Below, piece after piece: positions 28,742-41,382 of a DNA stretch of 51,248 bases. The notes under the pieces were generated by a model. It was not told where the DNA came from and ran no database searches. It saw only the letters and a program-made list of their open reading frames with translations. The translations under genes were made by a program, and so were the position numbers. Positions within the stretch are counted from its first letter, which is position 1. The number at the start of each line of letters is the position of its first letter. Source of the stretch: Elysia marginata (Eukaryota > Mollusca > Gastropoda > Plakobranchidae); NCBI GenBank assembly GCA_019649035.1, contig BMAT01000546.1, positions 82,553 through 133,800 on the forward strand. The letters are read 5' to 3'.

Positions 28742-29031
28742 TATTACGAGCCTAGTAGGCCTTTCAACATGTGTTTTATTTACTTTTATATGGATGCAGA
28801 TTTTTGCTGGAAATCTAATTTTTCTTACAATATCCTGCTTTGTTTCTTGAAAACAATTGTTGGTTTCCCACCTGTTTAGCTGTAGTGTGGTAGGTTTTCA
28901 GAAATGAATTCATATTCTGATCTTTCTCTTAGTTAAAGAAAAGTCACAAAATGTAGCATTTGGTTTGATATGTAAGTAAAGATAATAATATAGTATTGGT
29001 GACTGTTCCTATATTTTTTGTACAGCAAGTA

Positions 29032-29187
29032 CAGTGGAATCCACTTAAAGTCAACACCTTTCAGGGAAACTTGTTTAAAGTCAACTCTGTTTTGCAGTCC
29101 CATTTTGTTTTTCTTTATCTCTTTGTAATGGTTAAAGTCAACACATTTTTCTGGTCCCGAGGTGTTGACTTTATCAGGATTCCACTG
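29032..29187. mobile_element. Small pogo-like MITE
   Basis: 156 bp with termini CAGTGGAATCC / GGATTCCACTG flanked by TA (29030-29031, 29188-29189). Internal repeats of the form TTAAAGTCAAC occur. A truncated relative lies at about 25965-26035. Confidence 0.8.
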
Positions 29188-29540
29188 TATATCAAAATTT
29201 CTGTTGGCGCAAGTGCAGCAACAGTCCCAATTGGTCTTTTGTGTATTTAACAGAGATCTTGAAAAATACCTTGGTTTTTTTTTTTTTTTATAAGTTGCTT
29301 GTATCCCTGGCAAAACAATGTCCAAGGCATTTTTTTATCTATTTGAAATAAACCATCATTTTGCCAATATACTTAAGGTCAATTTCTATTTGTGTTTTCT
29401 TCTTGTTCAAAAGAAACTGGCTTTTAAACATGTGTAGCATGGACTGTCTTTTACTTGGTGGTGAGGTTTGAACGTCTATCCCATGTTTTAACTCATACAT
29501 GTTGCAATGAGTTCTCTACATGTGATATCCAATCACATTT

Positions 29541-29858
29541 CAGGGATGCAAGTTTTCCGATTTTTGCAGGAATTCCGATTTTTAGCTGTAATCTTTAGCT
29601 AAAAAAATCAGGAAGTTTTATTATAATTAATAAATAAATGAAAGAAAATTGTCCAAAGTTGAGATGTACAGAAAATCTAACACTTTTTTTTGGATCGTAC
29701 AGCTGTAAAGGCCCTATTACAGAGGTGTATCTACCTTTTTTAAGTTTATATATCAGAGATTCTCCAGTGGCAGCTGTTGGTTACCAGTGCCGAGTGTAGC
29801 ACTTTATAGAGGTCTTAAAATTTTCCTGCTATTTCTACATGATGCGCTTGCATCTCTG
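29541..29858. mobile_element. hAT-like MITE, copy 2
   Basis: 318 bp with the same termini (the right one has one change, CTTGCATCTCTG), flanked by ACATTT at 29535-29540 and 29859-29864. Homologous to copy 1 at both ends and through much of the middle (for example TACAGAG..GTGTATCT). Confidence 0.85.
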
Positions 29859-29994
29859 ACATTTGTATTGCAGCCAGTCCAAGTGAGTCGTATCTCTCTC
29901 TTTCTCTCAGTTTACATGTGAACAGACAGCAAACATATGCACGCACATACTCTCTTTCATTCTGAAATTTTTCCTTGTCTTCACATCAAAAGAC

Positions 29995-30325
29995 ATTAAA
30001 TTGACAACCTAAGATAGGCAGATGATACTGTTCTGCGGTCAAAGAAGAAAGTGAAAAGTATAGTCTTATTAAAATGAACAAACATAAAGAAAAGCAAAGT
30101 CATGATCCTTTCTCATGAGAAAAAGGCCCCAGCCAAGGCAACAAGTAGAGTAACTCTTGAAAATATTTGTACACAGTGTAACCCACCAAATGGCATCCAA
30201 CCGTTTCGCAGAAACGGAACCCAGATGATGATGGTATTGAAAGAGTTCAACAGAATATTGTTGAGTTCAGCTCAACAAAATACAAGTCTCGGCATAAGTT
30301 TATGCATTTGTAAGAGTTAAAAAGT
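29995..30325 (+). pseudogene. LINE reverse transcriptase fragment
   Basis: It encodes the RT active-site motif with a stop in it (LR*ADDTVL), then KSKVMILSHEKKAP. Downstream frames are broken. Directly follows the hAT-like MITE copy 2. Confidence 0.55.
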
Positions 30326-30912
30326 AAAGAAAAAATCTTAATGTTTGAACAATACTATATTATAAATAATCTTTGAATGTGATGTATCTGATCAATTTGG
30401 GTCTGGGTACAGCAAAAACTATTTTCCTCAGTAGAATCAGGCTAAGATAAACGTTGCAGACCTACATATATGTGTGCGTCTATTTACCTGGTATGGTTTG
30501 AGTGAAAATATCCTTCGTCATGAAAATAAAAAGGCGATAAAAAGTTAAATGATAACTTCAAATTATAGAAAAATAAGACTGAGCCGTAAGAACTGAAAAC
30601 CAATGTTCAGAATACAAAAAGCTTTGGTGCCTTGAGATTTCAATCAAAAGGTGATTTTTTTTTTCAGCGCGTTGATTTTTATGTTTGGACAACTAATAGA
30701 ACTAAGTGATAAAGAAATATAGTCCATAGAACGCATAAGCACAACGAGATAAAGAGAGAGAGATAGATAAAGGATGTGGGGAGGGGGGGGGAAGCGCACA
30801 ATTGAATGGTGCACATTTAGAATGAACCATAGGTATAAAACGGTGTACCAGATGTTGACAGCGTCCGGCCGTTGTTATAGAGTTAAGGACGTTTTCTTTA
30901 ACATTGAGGTCA

Positions 30913-31001
30913 TAATTTTTTCAAGTTTTCCTGCTTTTTTAGTTAAAGAAAAGTGCTAAAAAATCGGAATTCCTGCAAAAATCGGAAAACTTGCATCCCT
31001 G
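30913..31001. mobile_element. hAT-like MITE, copy 3 (truncated, inverted)
   Basis: About 89 bp matching one end of copies 1 and 2 in reverse orientation, ending in CTTGCATCCCTG at 30990-31001. The other terminus was not found upstream. Confidence 0.75.
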
Positions 31002-31104
31002 CTGTGCTTTTTTCACTTCAAAATTAGGTTATTGCAAGTTTCTACTGACTGGAATCCCTAATGTAAATGTAAAATTAAAAAAATTACAAGTTCAAAGCTA
31101 CGCT

Positions 31105-31930
31105 GCCAGATTCATCATCTTCTTCATCCAGTGCCGTGCCGCATGGCGTTGGCGATCATGCCCCTCCACACATCACGCTTTCCTGTCATTTTGATCATTT
31201 CTACCGTAGAGCCCACTCTAAGCCAAGACGCCAGCTCGTCAGTCGTTTTCTCTGATAGTCTTCCTCTACCACGCCTCCCCATAAACATTCCAGTGGTCAC
31301 AAGGTGTTCCTGTCTTTCTCTTCTCATGATATGGCTGAAAAAGGTAGCTTGTCCTTTTCTTATTTTATTTGTTAGTGCTCTTTTGGTCTTTGTTTCACTT
31401 AAAACTGTATCGTTTGGTTTATTTCGCAGTCCTTGGTATTCTCATCATTCTTCGTAGGAAACACATTTCTGTCGCCTCTAAGTCTAACCTGCCTTGCGTT
31501 TGTTTTGATATTATCCAGGTCTCACATCCATACATCAATATGGGTTCGGTGTAGCATTCTAGGACTTTTTCTTGTTTCGATCGACATGTGTGGGTTTGTC
31601 AAGATGTTTTTCATTCGTTTAAACATAGTTTTGGATTGGGCTATTCTTGATGAGATTTCTGTGGTGTCTCTGCCATCGCTTGAAATAAGGGCTCCTAAAT
31701 ATTGAAACTGGTCTCATTGTTGGAGTTTGGTGTCATTTATATATATATTGATGTTTGGGGGTGTTTCTTTGCGGCTGACTACCATGGTTTCGGTCTTTTT
31801 GCTGTTTAATTCAAGCCCTCTCTTTTGACTTTCTTCTCTGACAATATCAAAGAGACGTAAGTCTTTTGTGTTTTCTGCAATAAGGACAATGTCATCGGCA
31901 TATCTCAATTTATTAATGATTTGCTGCCAG
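31105..31930 (-). pseudogene. LINE reverse transcriptase C-terminal half
   Basis: Minus strand starts at the RT active site (RYADDIVLIAEN, 31908-31870), continues with LELNSKKTETMVVSRKE, and ends with RQEHLVTTGMFMGRRGRGR and a DVWRGMIANAM block. A GATGATGAATC tail sits at the left end. Frameshifts lie between these blocks. The 5' half is missing, as in typical 5'-truncated LINE insertions. Confidence 0.8.
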
Positions 31931-31934
31931 ATAA

Positions 31935-32510
31935 GTGTATGAAAAAAGAGAAGTGATCATGTTACACCTTTACTGAAAGAGCTGCATTGGCTACCAGTTA
32001 AACAGCGCATTGGGTATAAAGCAACATCTATTGTATTCCAATGTTTAAGTCTCCCAAATTATCCAACCTATTTGAGTACTATGTTTACACCTTACAGTTA
32101 CACTCCTACAAGGACTTTAAAGTAAAAAAAATTGTTAGCCAAACCTAGAATAAATAGGAAACCTAAGAGAACAGAGCTTCTACATTCCAGGGCCCAGATG
32201 TCTACTCTTCTCACTGCAAAAGTCTGAATCTTTATCTAGATTTAAATCAGTTCTGAAGACATAATTGTTTAAAAACTTAGTCATTAGCAGAAATTAGGAA
32301 CTTAAAATTTACAAATTACCTTTTCCATGATTTTGCACTTCATATAACTTATTTTTATCTTTCAATTGATTTTTCAATTTTCAATTGTCTACATTATCCA
32401 TGTTTCGTAAACTTGTAGTTTTTATTTTGTGAAGCCCTTTGAGACTTCATTTTATTGTAAAAGGTGCTATATACATCTAGATATTACTACTATTATTATT
32501 ACTAATGTAC
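31935..32510 (+). pseudogene. CR1/L2-like LINE 3' end
   Basis: It encodes DHVTPLLKELHWLPVKQRIG followed by YK and a decayed polymerase C-terminus. It ends with AAGGTGCTATATACATCTAG and an ATT-rich tail (32480-32505), as L2/CR1 elements do. It lies back-to-back with the minus-strand LINE at 31105-31930. Confidence 0.75.
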
Positions 32511-35500
32511 ATAGTATGGCAATGGTAAACTACACCTGCATTTTACACAAAGAATTTTAGAAACAGCTGTTGTACGTGTATAAATATAAATGAATGTTTA
32601 TTCCAGTATGCATTCAATTTTATGGACAAAAACAAATCAAGCATGCATTAGAGTGACAAATATAGACATAGGTTTAAGTAGGACATGTAACTAATAACAG
32701 AAGAAAACTATACCTTCTTGATAAATTATGATTTATCTTTGCATTGATTGTTAAAGGCTTTCTCTTTTTCTGACTGATTGAAGTGATGTTTTTAGTCTTC
32801 TTACTTTATAAGATTTCCATCAACGCTATGATAAATGCAGCAAATTTAATTGCTACAAGTCACACTGAAGGGCATACCTTAATACAACAGGCTTTTCCTT
32901 GATGCCAACATTTTGCAGTTGTTGTTGGTGAATAACATTATACTAGATTTCAGTATCTGCCTTTTGTTATTGGCCTGGCAAAAAGGGCTTATCTCATTTT
33001 GACATGCGCATATTGCTTTGTTTATAAGATCACTGCTCCTCATACTATTCCTAACTGCAAAAAAATTGGGAAAATAAAAAACATATCTCAATAAAAGAAA
33101 CTTGGGTCTGAGATTGATCATTCGGAAAGTAAAATATGAGATATGCTATTAATAATAATAAATGACTTTTATATAACGCTTATGGCGATGTTCAAAGTGC
33201 TTTACCCTAGTGCATTGTCGATCTGTAATGAATTTGTAACAGAACTGAAATGTGCTATTATTAACTGACCACACATAACTCAGGTCCAGAGTAACAGAGC
33301 TGGGTGTTAAAATTTTCACCTGCAAAGGTGTTTCTTATTTGAACAAGACACTTTTTTAAGCTTCCAAACGTCAAAATGGTCATAAAAATGGGTGGAAAGA
33401 AATAAAAACTTTTGTTGATTCAAAATGTGGGCAAAATGAAGAACATAGAACTTTTAATGGCCTTTTCTCACCAAAAAAAAAAGGATTTTCAACTTTCAAC
33501 TCAATCCCTTTGGGCGTAGATATTTCAGCTTCTTATATTGATCTGACGTTTAGAATTTACCACAAACTTGATGACTGCCCCCGCCCCCCTCTAAAAAAAC
33601 TGCTCATCGACAACAGGGATATCAATAGATTTTTAGTTTTAAAACCATTGTAACCGGTACATCGTACAGATTACAAATGCTTGTAAAATTCTTAACACTG
33701 ATGTCGCATTTCATAAGATCACATTGTCTGCTATGTTGTCAATGTCGTATACAGAGATGAAAAAAAAGTTTTTAGATATAGGAGCTACAAGAAAGCAAAA
33801 GAGAGATTAACTGTTTAAGCCCCGTGACTCGCTCACAGCGGCTCAATGGTAAACAATAGAGTCCCAAGAGCCGTTGTCACTGGCTCCGTCTAAATTTAGA
33901 TCTCGGGACCAAGCAAAAGTACAAAACTAACATTGTTTGGTACAAAATGACTCTGAATGGTTAATCGCAACATTCGATTTGTCTTTGTGATTTTACATTT
34001 AGATCTAGAGGCAGTTAGTTTCGTTAAAGTAAAGTAGGTGCAAAAGTGGTTGTAGTAGAAGGCGTTCAGCACTGTGGGACTCAATCAGTCAAATAGAACG
34101 AATTTAACGTAAAAGCAAAAAAAAGAGAGAACAAGTAGCAAAAGGAGAAGCAAGACAGAAAGAGAAATTTTCTTAAATGACTATAATAATATCACTCATT
34201 CTATTCAACACTGTTTAACATTACCTTAAATAGTGCAACCTGTTCTCGTTGATATCGCCATTTTCATTGACATTTAAACATGAAACACAGAAGTAAAAAT
34301 ATTTTAAAATGCTAAATTGTAAGAATGAAACCCCCCCAAAAAGCAAAACAAAAAAGTAAATAAGCTACAAAACAAGGCAATATAATAAAAATGTAACCAA
34401 GCTATTGAAAAGAAATAAAAAAAAACACAAACACACAAGCAAACAAAAAAACCATAGTATATCCACTCTACTATGGATTCTTTCCACAAACTTTGAAATG
34501 CCTATTCTTAATATACAAAAGATAAGACTATAAGCATTTCTGTACACAACTTATAATATGGATAAAAACAAAATCAAATGAGACCCAACACCGTGAGGAT
34601 GAAACTGGAATTAAAGTTCAAAGAAATCATAGGGATGAATATGAAATAGTTGCTTTTTGTTGGGAGTTACATATAGGCCTTTTTTAAATCTATCCAAGAT
34701 ATATGTTAGAGGTGTCAACTTTGAAACCCTACAAAGATGGCATTAGAAGGAGGATAAAAGTTATAAAAAATAACCTGAAAAAAAGTTATATGAGGGCTAC
34801 AAAAATGTCTTTTAACTCAGAAAAAAAGGTAAAGTAAAAGGCAAAAAAAGAAAGAAACTGCGCCTTCTAAGAAAAAAAGTCCAAGAAAAGAAAACTTTAA
34901 CCTGACAGGTGATAAAGGAAAAAAATTACATTATACATGTAACATTTTTCTTTACATTTTCTATAACATTTTTCAACAATTTTGGTAAAGCGGTTAAGAA
35001 AGACAGCTATGAAAGAAAATCTAATACAAGACATTCTTCTATATGGCAAGATTTTGAGGTAAGCACAATGAGTGAAACATAACACTTGTATGAACGAAAA
35101 GTTTTGTAAGTACAAGAGACACAGTCACTTATGCAAAAAAGCCAATAGATAAAGAAATATTGCCACACTCTTGCAACGTTATAGCTGGGAACTAGAGCAG
35201 TAGCAATAGTAATCGTATAGCTACACCTCAAGGTTATATTTGTTGATTCAGGCTACCAGGTCTTCATCTGAACTAAAAAGCGACCAGACTACAGTGAAAA
35301 CATATTTTTAATGTACCTTTTGTGACTACCTTCTACTTAGGCTAAATTTTATATTCATAATTGAGAGCAACCTGAGTGCTTTTGAACAAGCGACACTTAT
35401 TTGAATACTGATTGTTTTGCGCTTACAGAATCTAAATTGCATTACTGTATTTAGATCTTTTGAAGTACTGGTACACTACACAGAAAAAAAGGCTGTGAGT

Positions 35501-38500
35501 TAAAAAAAAAACAAGAGAAAAAAGAACTAAACAAACTGAGACGCTGTTACAGTTAGTCAAAAAAGATATTGTTGAGGCAAAGAAAAATTAGGGTTGAACA
35601 TTGTACATAGCATTATAATTTAACTAATTTTCTCAATTATTGGAAAGATATCAAATCACCAAACTTCACACCATACCACTCAATAGCAATGTTCTTCAAT
35701 TTTCAACAGTAAAAATTACACGGCATAAAAATTGAAACATTAAAATCTAAAATTTTAAACTAATTTTATCAACTTGTTGTCTTTAAAAATATGGCTTGCG
35801 AAAGACTGATTACGCATAGGATGTGTTAATACAATTAACATGTAAAATAACCATTTCCATTCTTTCATCAAATCATTGATTATATATTGTCAATTAATAA
35901 ACGAAGTGAATAATAATAATATTACAAAATATTAATATCATTCTTTGCAATTGAAAAAAGTAACTTAAACAATGAAAGCACCAAAACACAGGTATATATA
36001 TATATAATTTTGTGATTGTTCAAATGCAGTAGAAAACATTGCAGAGCGTCTATAACCCAGACAAACAATACAGCAGCAGTGACACATAGCATTGTATAAG
36101 TTCTCTCAAGCTGGTCCTACTGAGCCATATGCTACAACTTTACTAGCTACAAAGCTGGAAGCTCAGATAGGGAGAAAAAGGGTTAGATCTGTTAGACATG
36201 CACAGAATCAAGCAAAAACATGCATCAAAACTTATTAAGGCAAAACTCAGAGCTGTTTTAAAGCTCAAGATAAAACAACCAAATTTTACTGCCATCCATA
36301 CATATTTAATGACATCAAAGTTAAAGGATTTCTGAAAAAAAAAAACCAGGACTGTAAATAATTAGTGTCATTCAGAATCCTTATGATCTTACTACTCTAA
36401 TGGGAGATAATAAGTTTTTCACATTCAAATTTTAAGACAAAAAGTAAAAAGAAATACACAATCAAAAATCTAATTTATGCAATCATGAATGCCTTAATAA
36501 GAGACAAGCTTATACATACATTTTCTGTAAAACATTGTAGGATTAACTTTTTACAGATAGTTTTTCAAACCTCAAATACTTAAGATGGTTAAGCTTTTTA
36601 TAGTTATTGTGACAACACAAAAGAAGAGAGTGATACAGCAAAGTAAAGTTGTCAACATGTTTTCAGGAAGCAAAACATGGTATGCAAATAAAATTGTCAT
36701 TAGAGAGATAGGCCTATTTCTCTAGGTGACATATTGTCATGATTTACAAATTTTTTTTTTGTAAAATCACTGAAAAAACGTAGTGATTATCATTCCTCTG
36801 ATGTTGGTGTTTGCTGAATTTCCAATGACTGACTTATTTTGATGCTACTTTTGAAATTCAGGCTGCTAAATATCATTTGTTTGGAAAATGCCCTACATGA
36901 CAAGACCAACTATTCTTATAGTATGGAACAGTATGTAAATATTAACATGATAAATTCATTAAATATAATAACTAAAATTTTAAGCAAGTTAGCAAGGTTA
37001 CTGTATAAAACATGTTTAGTTCAGCTGAAATCAAAATTAAATTAATTTTGAACAATTCGAAGTTAAAACAAAAAAAATTCCTTCTTCCTCAAATTAACAA
37101 AAACCCTGCTATTAATTCAAGCCTTCCCATATCTATTACAGCAATTACTTTAACTAATTTGAAACAATCCGAAACATATCCCAGTAAATCTATTTAGCAG
37201 CAGATAAACAATATCACCCTGAGAGAATTCATAATAACAATAACAGTCAAATTCTCTTGTCATTCTAATTAATGTATGAGCGTAAATTTGAGGAAAGAAA
37301 TAACAGCATTCTCGTCATGATATCCCAAAACACCAGTGGCACTGAATGCCCCAGATTTAAAAGTTAAGGGTTTTTCAAAAAGTTTGAAGAAGCAAGTGAT
37401 ACAGAAGTCAAAACCCTGCAAACAAAAAAATTGGTGCTTTAAAAAAATAATTCAGAAATTGACTTGTAAATGGGCAAAACGTACTAGGCAGGGTAGGAAG
37501 TTTCTCCTTCTTCTTTTGTAAACCATCAACAAAAGAACTGAGCCATTTCCCCTCTTTTTGTATTCCCTTCATTACTCCTTTAAAAAAAAAAAACCCACCA
37601 AAATTTTAAAAGAAATGGTAGATTAAACATATTGTCACTATGTTTAACTTTTATGAGGCTGAAAAAATAGGTTAATTAGTAAAAAGCCAGCTTTTGGTGC
37701 AGGATTGTTTTACTTTGTCAACATTTTATAATAATGTTGAGAACCATTCCATTTAATTCTAATGCAACCAGCGTGAAGTAATAGATTTATCAATTTTAAA
37801 ACCCAAGCATTCTCTGACTATGATGACTTACATCTAGTTACCTGAATTGCCAGTTTTTGAAATTCATGTAAAAACCACGCACAACTGAAAAAATATAACT
37901 CTTTCATGTCACCATCGCTCACAACTTAGACTAAAAAACTTGGGCCCTGAACAGCTGCATAAATCAGTTTGGGTTGAAAATATTATGTTTCAAACGCCAC
38001 CATTAGATACATTTTACTTTTGAAATATTTTATTCAAAGTCTGACTTGGCAACAATCTTTTCTCACAGGATTAGAGTTATATCATTTTTAGTTTAATACA
38101 GAGTACTTTGTATTTATCCTTTTTAAAATTTTTTGGGTCTAAAAGTTTGATATGAAATTCATTTTTTATTTATACTTGCAAAATGAATATGAGCATCTCT
38201 TCAACCTGAAATCAAACATAAAGCAGTCTGCAAAAATAATTTGTGTCAATGGCTGTGCTAAAGTTGGTACAATTTGAATGGGAAAAAAAACCCCAAAGCA
38301 ATCAATACCACTCTAACAATATACATGTTCTTTCTACAGCATTTGTTCTGTTTGGAAAAAAATTTTTCCCTCTTGTGTTCAAATACTCTCCAAACAATAC
38401 CTTCACACCTGGTCTCATCTTTACAAAAAACTCATTAAATTTTATTCATTAAAAAACTAGAAAAAAATTACAAAATGTACAGGAAAAAGAAAATTTAATC

Positions 38501-38787
38501 TAAAACTGTTTTGGCACCAGTCATTGCGTATAATATTGTTCATTTTCATAACTATACATGACTCAATAAACGTAGAGCAGGTAAAAAAGGAAAAATGTAT
38601 ATCAACCGTTCTCAAAACATTTGTTACCTATAGAGTAATCTCATAAAATAAACTGCACACTATGGTATTCATCGTTTTCATTCTGCCCAACTTTGACTTG
38701 TAAATCACCAGTTGCAGCAGGTTGCTCTGTCTCGTCATTTCAACTCCTCACAAAGCTTCGTTCCGTGGTGACAACATCTCTGGTGTA
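32511..38787 (-). other. AT-rich stretch downstream of the ASPH stop, possible long 3' UTR
   Basis: More than 6 kb with only one repeat-like fragment (33155-33310) and no coding signal on either strand. Many minus-strand AATAAA matches exist, for example near 32600, so the ASPH transcript end cannot be placed. The low transposon load compared with the rest of the window would fit transcribed UTR, but this is inference. Confidence 0.35.
33155..33310 (+). repeat. SINE-like or LINE-tail repeat fragment
   Basis: It begins with an AATAATAATAA run and contains ACTTTTATATAACGCTTATG and TTCAAAGTGCTTTACCC, a pattern common in short retroelement tails in invertebrates. No tRNA-like head was found. Confidence 0.4.
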
Positions 38788-38938
38788 TTAGATAGGTGAG
38801 AGCGTTCTCCTCTGTTGTTGGGTCAGTTCTGGGTGCCAGACATCGACAATGAGAACCAGGCGTAGCTCAGAGCCTTCATGCCAAACCTCGTGCTCAAAGG
38901 AATCGTCAAAAATGAGGACCTCCCCTTCTTTCCATTTT
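38788..38938 (-). CDS. ASPH: ASPH last exon, second iron-ligand histidine and stop
   Basis: 151 coding bases (acceptor GACTCAG). It encodes [17 protein letters not shown], then [14 protein letters not shown] and the C-terminal [10 protein letters not shown], with TAA at 38790-38788. It holds the second iron His and, ten residues on, the 2-oxoglutarate Arg. The 3' UTR continues leftwards; its end was not determined. Confidence 0.96.
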
Positions 38939-41315
38939 CTGAGTCATAGACAGATAAAAAATTGTTGAGAAAAAAATTATGTATCATTTAAATTCAAAGT
39001 AAGATAAAAATACAACCAGTGATTGGTACATATAGCTTTACTAGTGGTATGAATCAGCTGTCTAGTTCTAAAGTAAGGCAGGATTTACTTATAATTTTCA
39101 TATCTCACCAAACCACCACCTTTTCATTTGTGGAAAAACGTATTATAATTCATTGGCAAAATATAAAAGAAGTAAGGATAAACCATGACTTAATGCTAAT
39201 AGACATTGTCATGTCAATATATGACACGGTGTGTAGTGGGTTATTGTAAACCAAAAAATATAGTTTAATAAATATATCTAGAAAGCCAAAGAAACAAAAC
39301 TTAATTTTAAAATTATCCTTGGCTCAGAACATATATTACATGAGATAGATAAAATCCATAACCTTTACAAATTTGAATGAAGCAAGTATCAAGATTCAAA
39401 TTATTTGGACTTGACAAAACAAAAACCCACATTACAGTTTTTCCAGTTTTAAGTATCACAAGTCAAACTATATTCAGCACCTACCTGGTCTCGTTCATGA
39501 CCCGGATTAGCGGTCCCTGGGGTACAACTAGACCAAGATGGGAGCGGATTCGGCAGTTGGTCGGACCGGTGTGAGGCCACACATGGATACCAGGACTCAT
39601 CACTGAGAATTTAACCTGCCATAAGGAACAAGAAAATCAAATTGATTTGACTTTATTTTACATTATTCACAAATTAGACACAGTGTCTTCTTTTCGTATG
39701 ACTATTAAAGAAAAGATGCTGTTACATATAAAGAATTTTAAAAAATAAACAATGAAAATTCAAAAGCATTTGTAACTAATATATACAAATATATATATAT
39801 TCCAGGCTGTCATATATATATATTTCAGGCTTTCTAAAAGGACTGGTGAAGGATAAAATTATCCATAGTCCTCTTTCCTCTTGAGAGCATAGGGCACCCA
39901 CAAACTTTCTCCATTGACATCTATCCTGGGCGAGCCAATTGAGCTCGTTCCATGTCTTCCCTGACTTCACTCTTTCACTTTCCACTGATCTCCTCCAGAT
40001 ATCCTGTAGACTTCCTTTCTTCCTTGCTCCTTGTGGATTCCACGTGAGAGCAATCAGTGGATGTCCACATTTGCCCATTCTAAGGACATGTCCAAGCCAT
40101 CTCCATCTTCTTTTCTTCACTTCTTCTACAATTGGTCGTATGCCAGTTCTTCCAGATATTTCCTTGTTGGTAACCCTATGCTCCCATTGAATTTCCAAGA
40201 CACCGCCCCTAAAAACCCCTGAGTTTTCTTTTGATCCTTAAGTTAGTTCTCCTTGTCTCTGAGGCATACAGTAAAACAGATAGCACATTAGATGTGTACA
40301 ATTTCACTTTGTGTCTTTCATTATCCTATTTGACTTCCAGATGTTGTTAAGTTTGTAAAAAGCGGTGGAGACCATAACTATTCTAGCTGTTATCTCCCTG
40401 TTGATGTTACCATCTGCAGTCAGGTAGCTTCCAAAATAATTAAAATCTGTGACATTTTCCTCACTTTTTCCATCAATGAGAACATCTCTATTGGATTTTG
40501 TATTGATTTTCATGACTTTGGACTAAGAGTAATTTATCTTTAACCTGATAGACTTTGCTGTTGTTTCGACGCAACTTGTTTTCTCGTGCATGTCTTTTTG
40601 TGAGTGAGATAATAAGGCAATATCATCTGCAAAATCTTCATCCTCAAAATGGTTGAACGCCTTCCATTTATTACCCAATCAATAGCAATAAGGTAGAGGT
40701 GAGGAGATGTAATACAGCTTTGCCAGACTCCTGATTTTACTGCAAGCCAATCACTTTGTTGCCCTCCATGTCTCACGTGCACAGCACTGGTTGTTGGCAT
40801 ACATGTCAGATAAGATGTTGTTAATTTTCTGAGGAATCCCACATGCTTGGAGTATTTTCCATAAAGTTTTAGGATGCATGCTGTCAAAAACCTTTTCAAA
40901 ATCGATGAAATTGATGTATGTTGAGGAGTTCCATTTAATTGATTGTTCTATAATTGTGCACAAGATAAAAATATGGTCAATGCAAGATCTGCCTTCAAGA
41001 AACCCTGCTTGTTCTTCCCTGAGTGCTTTATCTACACTTGATTTGATTCGGTAAAGGATGACCCGACAAGATATCTTGCCAGGGACAGGCAGGAAGTTAA
41101 TACCTCGCCAGTTGTTACAGTGAGATAGATCTCCTTTTTAGGAAGCTTGATGAGGATTCCTTTTTTCCAGGCATCTGGGACTTACTCTTCTGTCCACACT
41201 TTGTTGAAGAGACCGACAAGGCAAAGTGCAGACATAATCATACAAATACATTCTATGATAAGTACGATCTAGTAATAAAACCCGCACATGTAATTAGAAT
41301 GTGATTTTTCTATTG

Positions 41316-41382
<67 letters not shown>

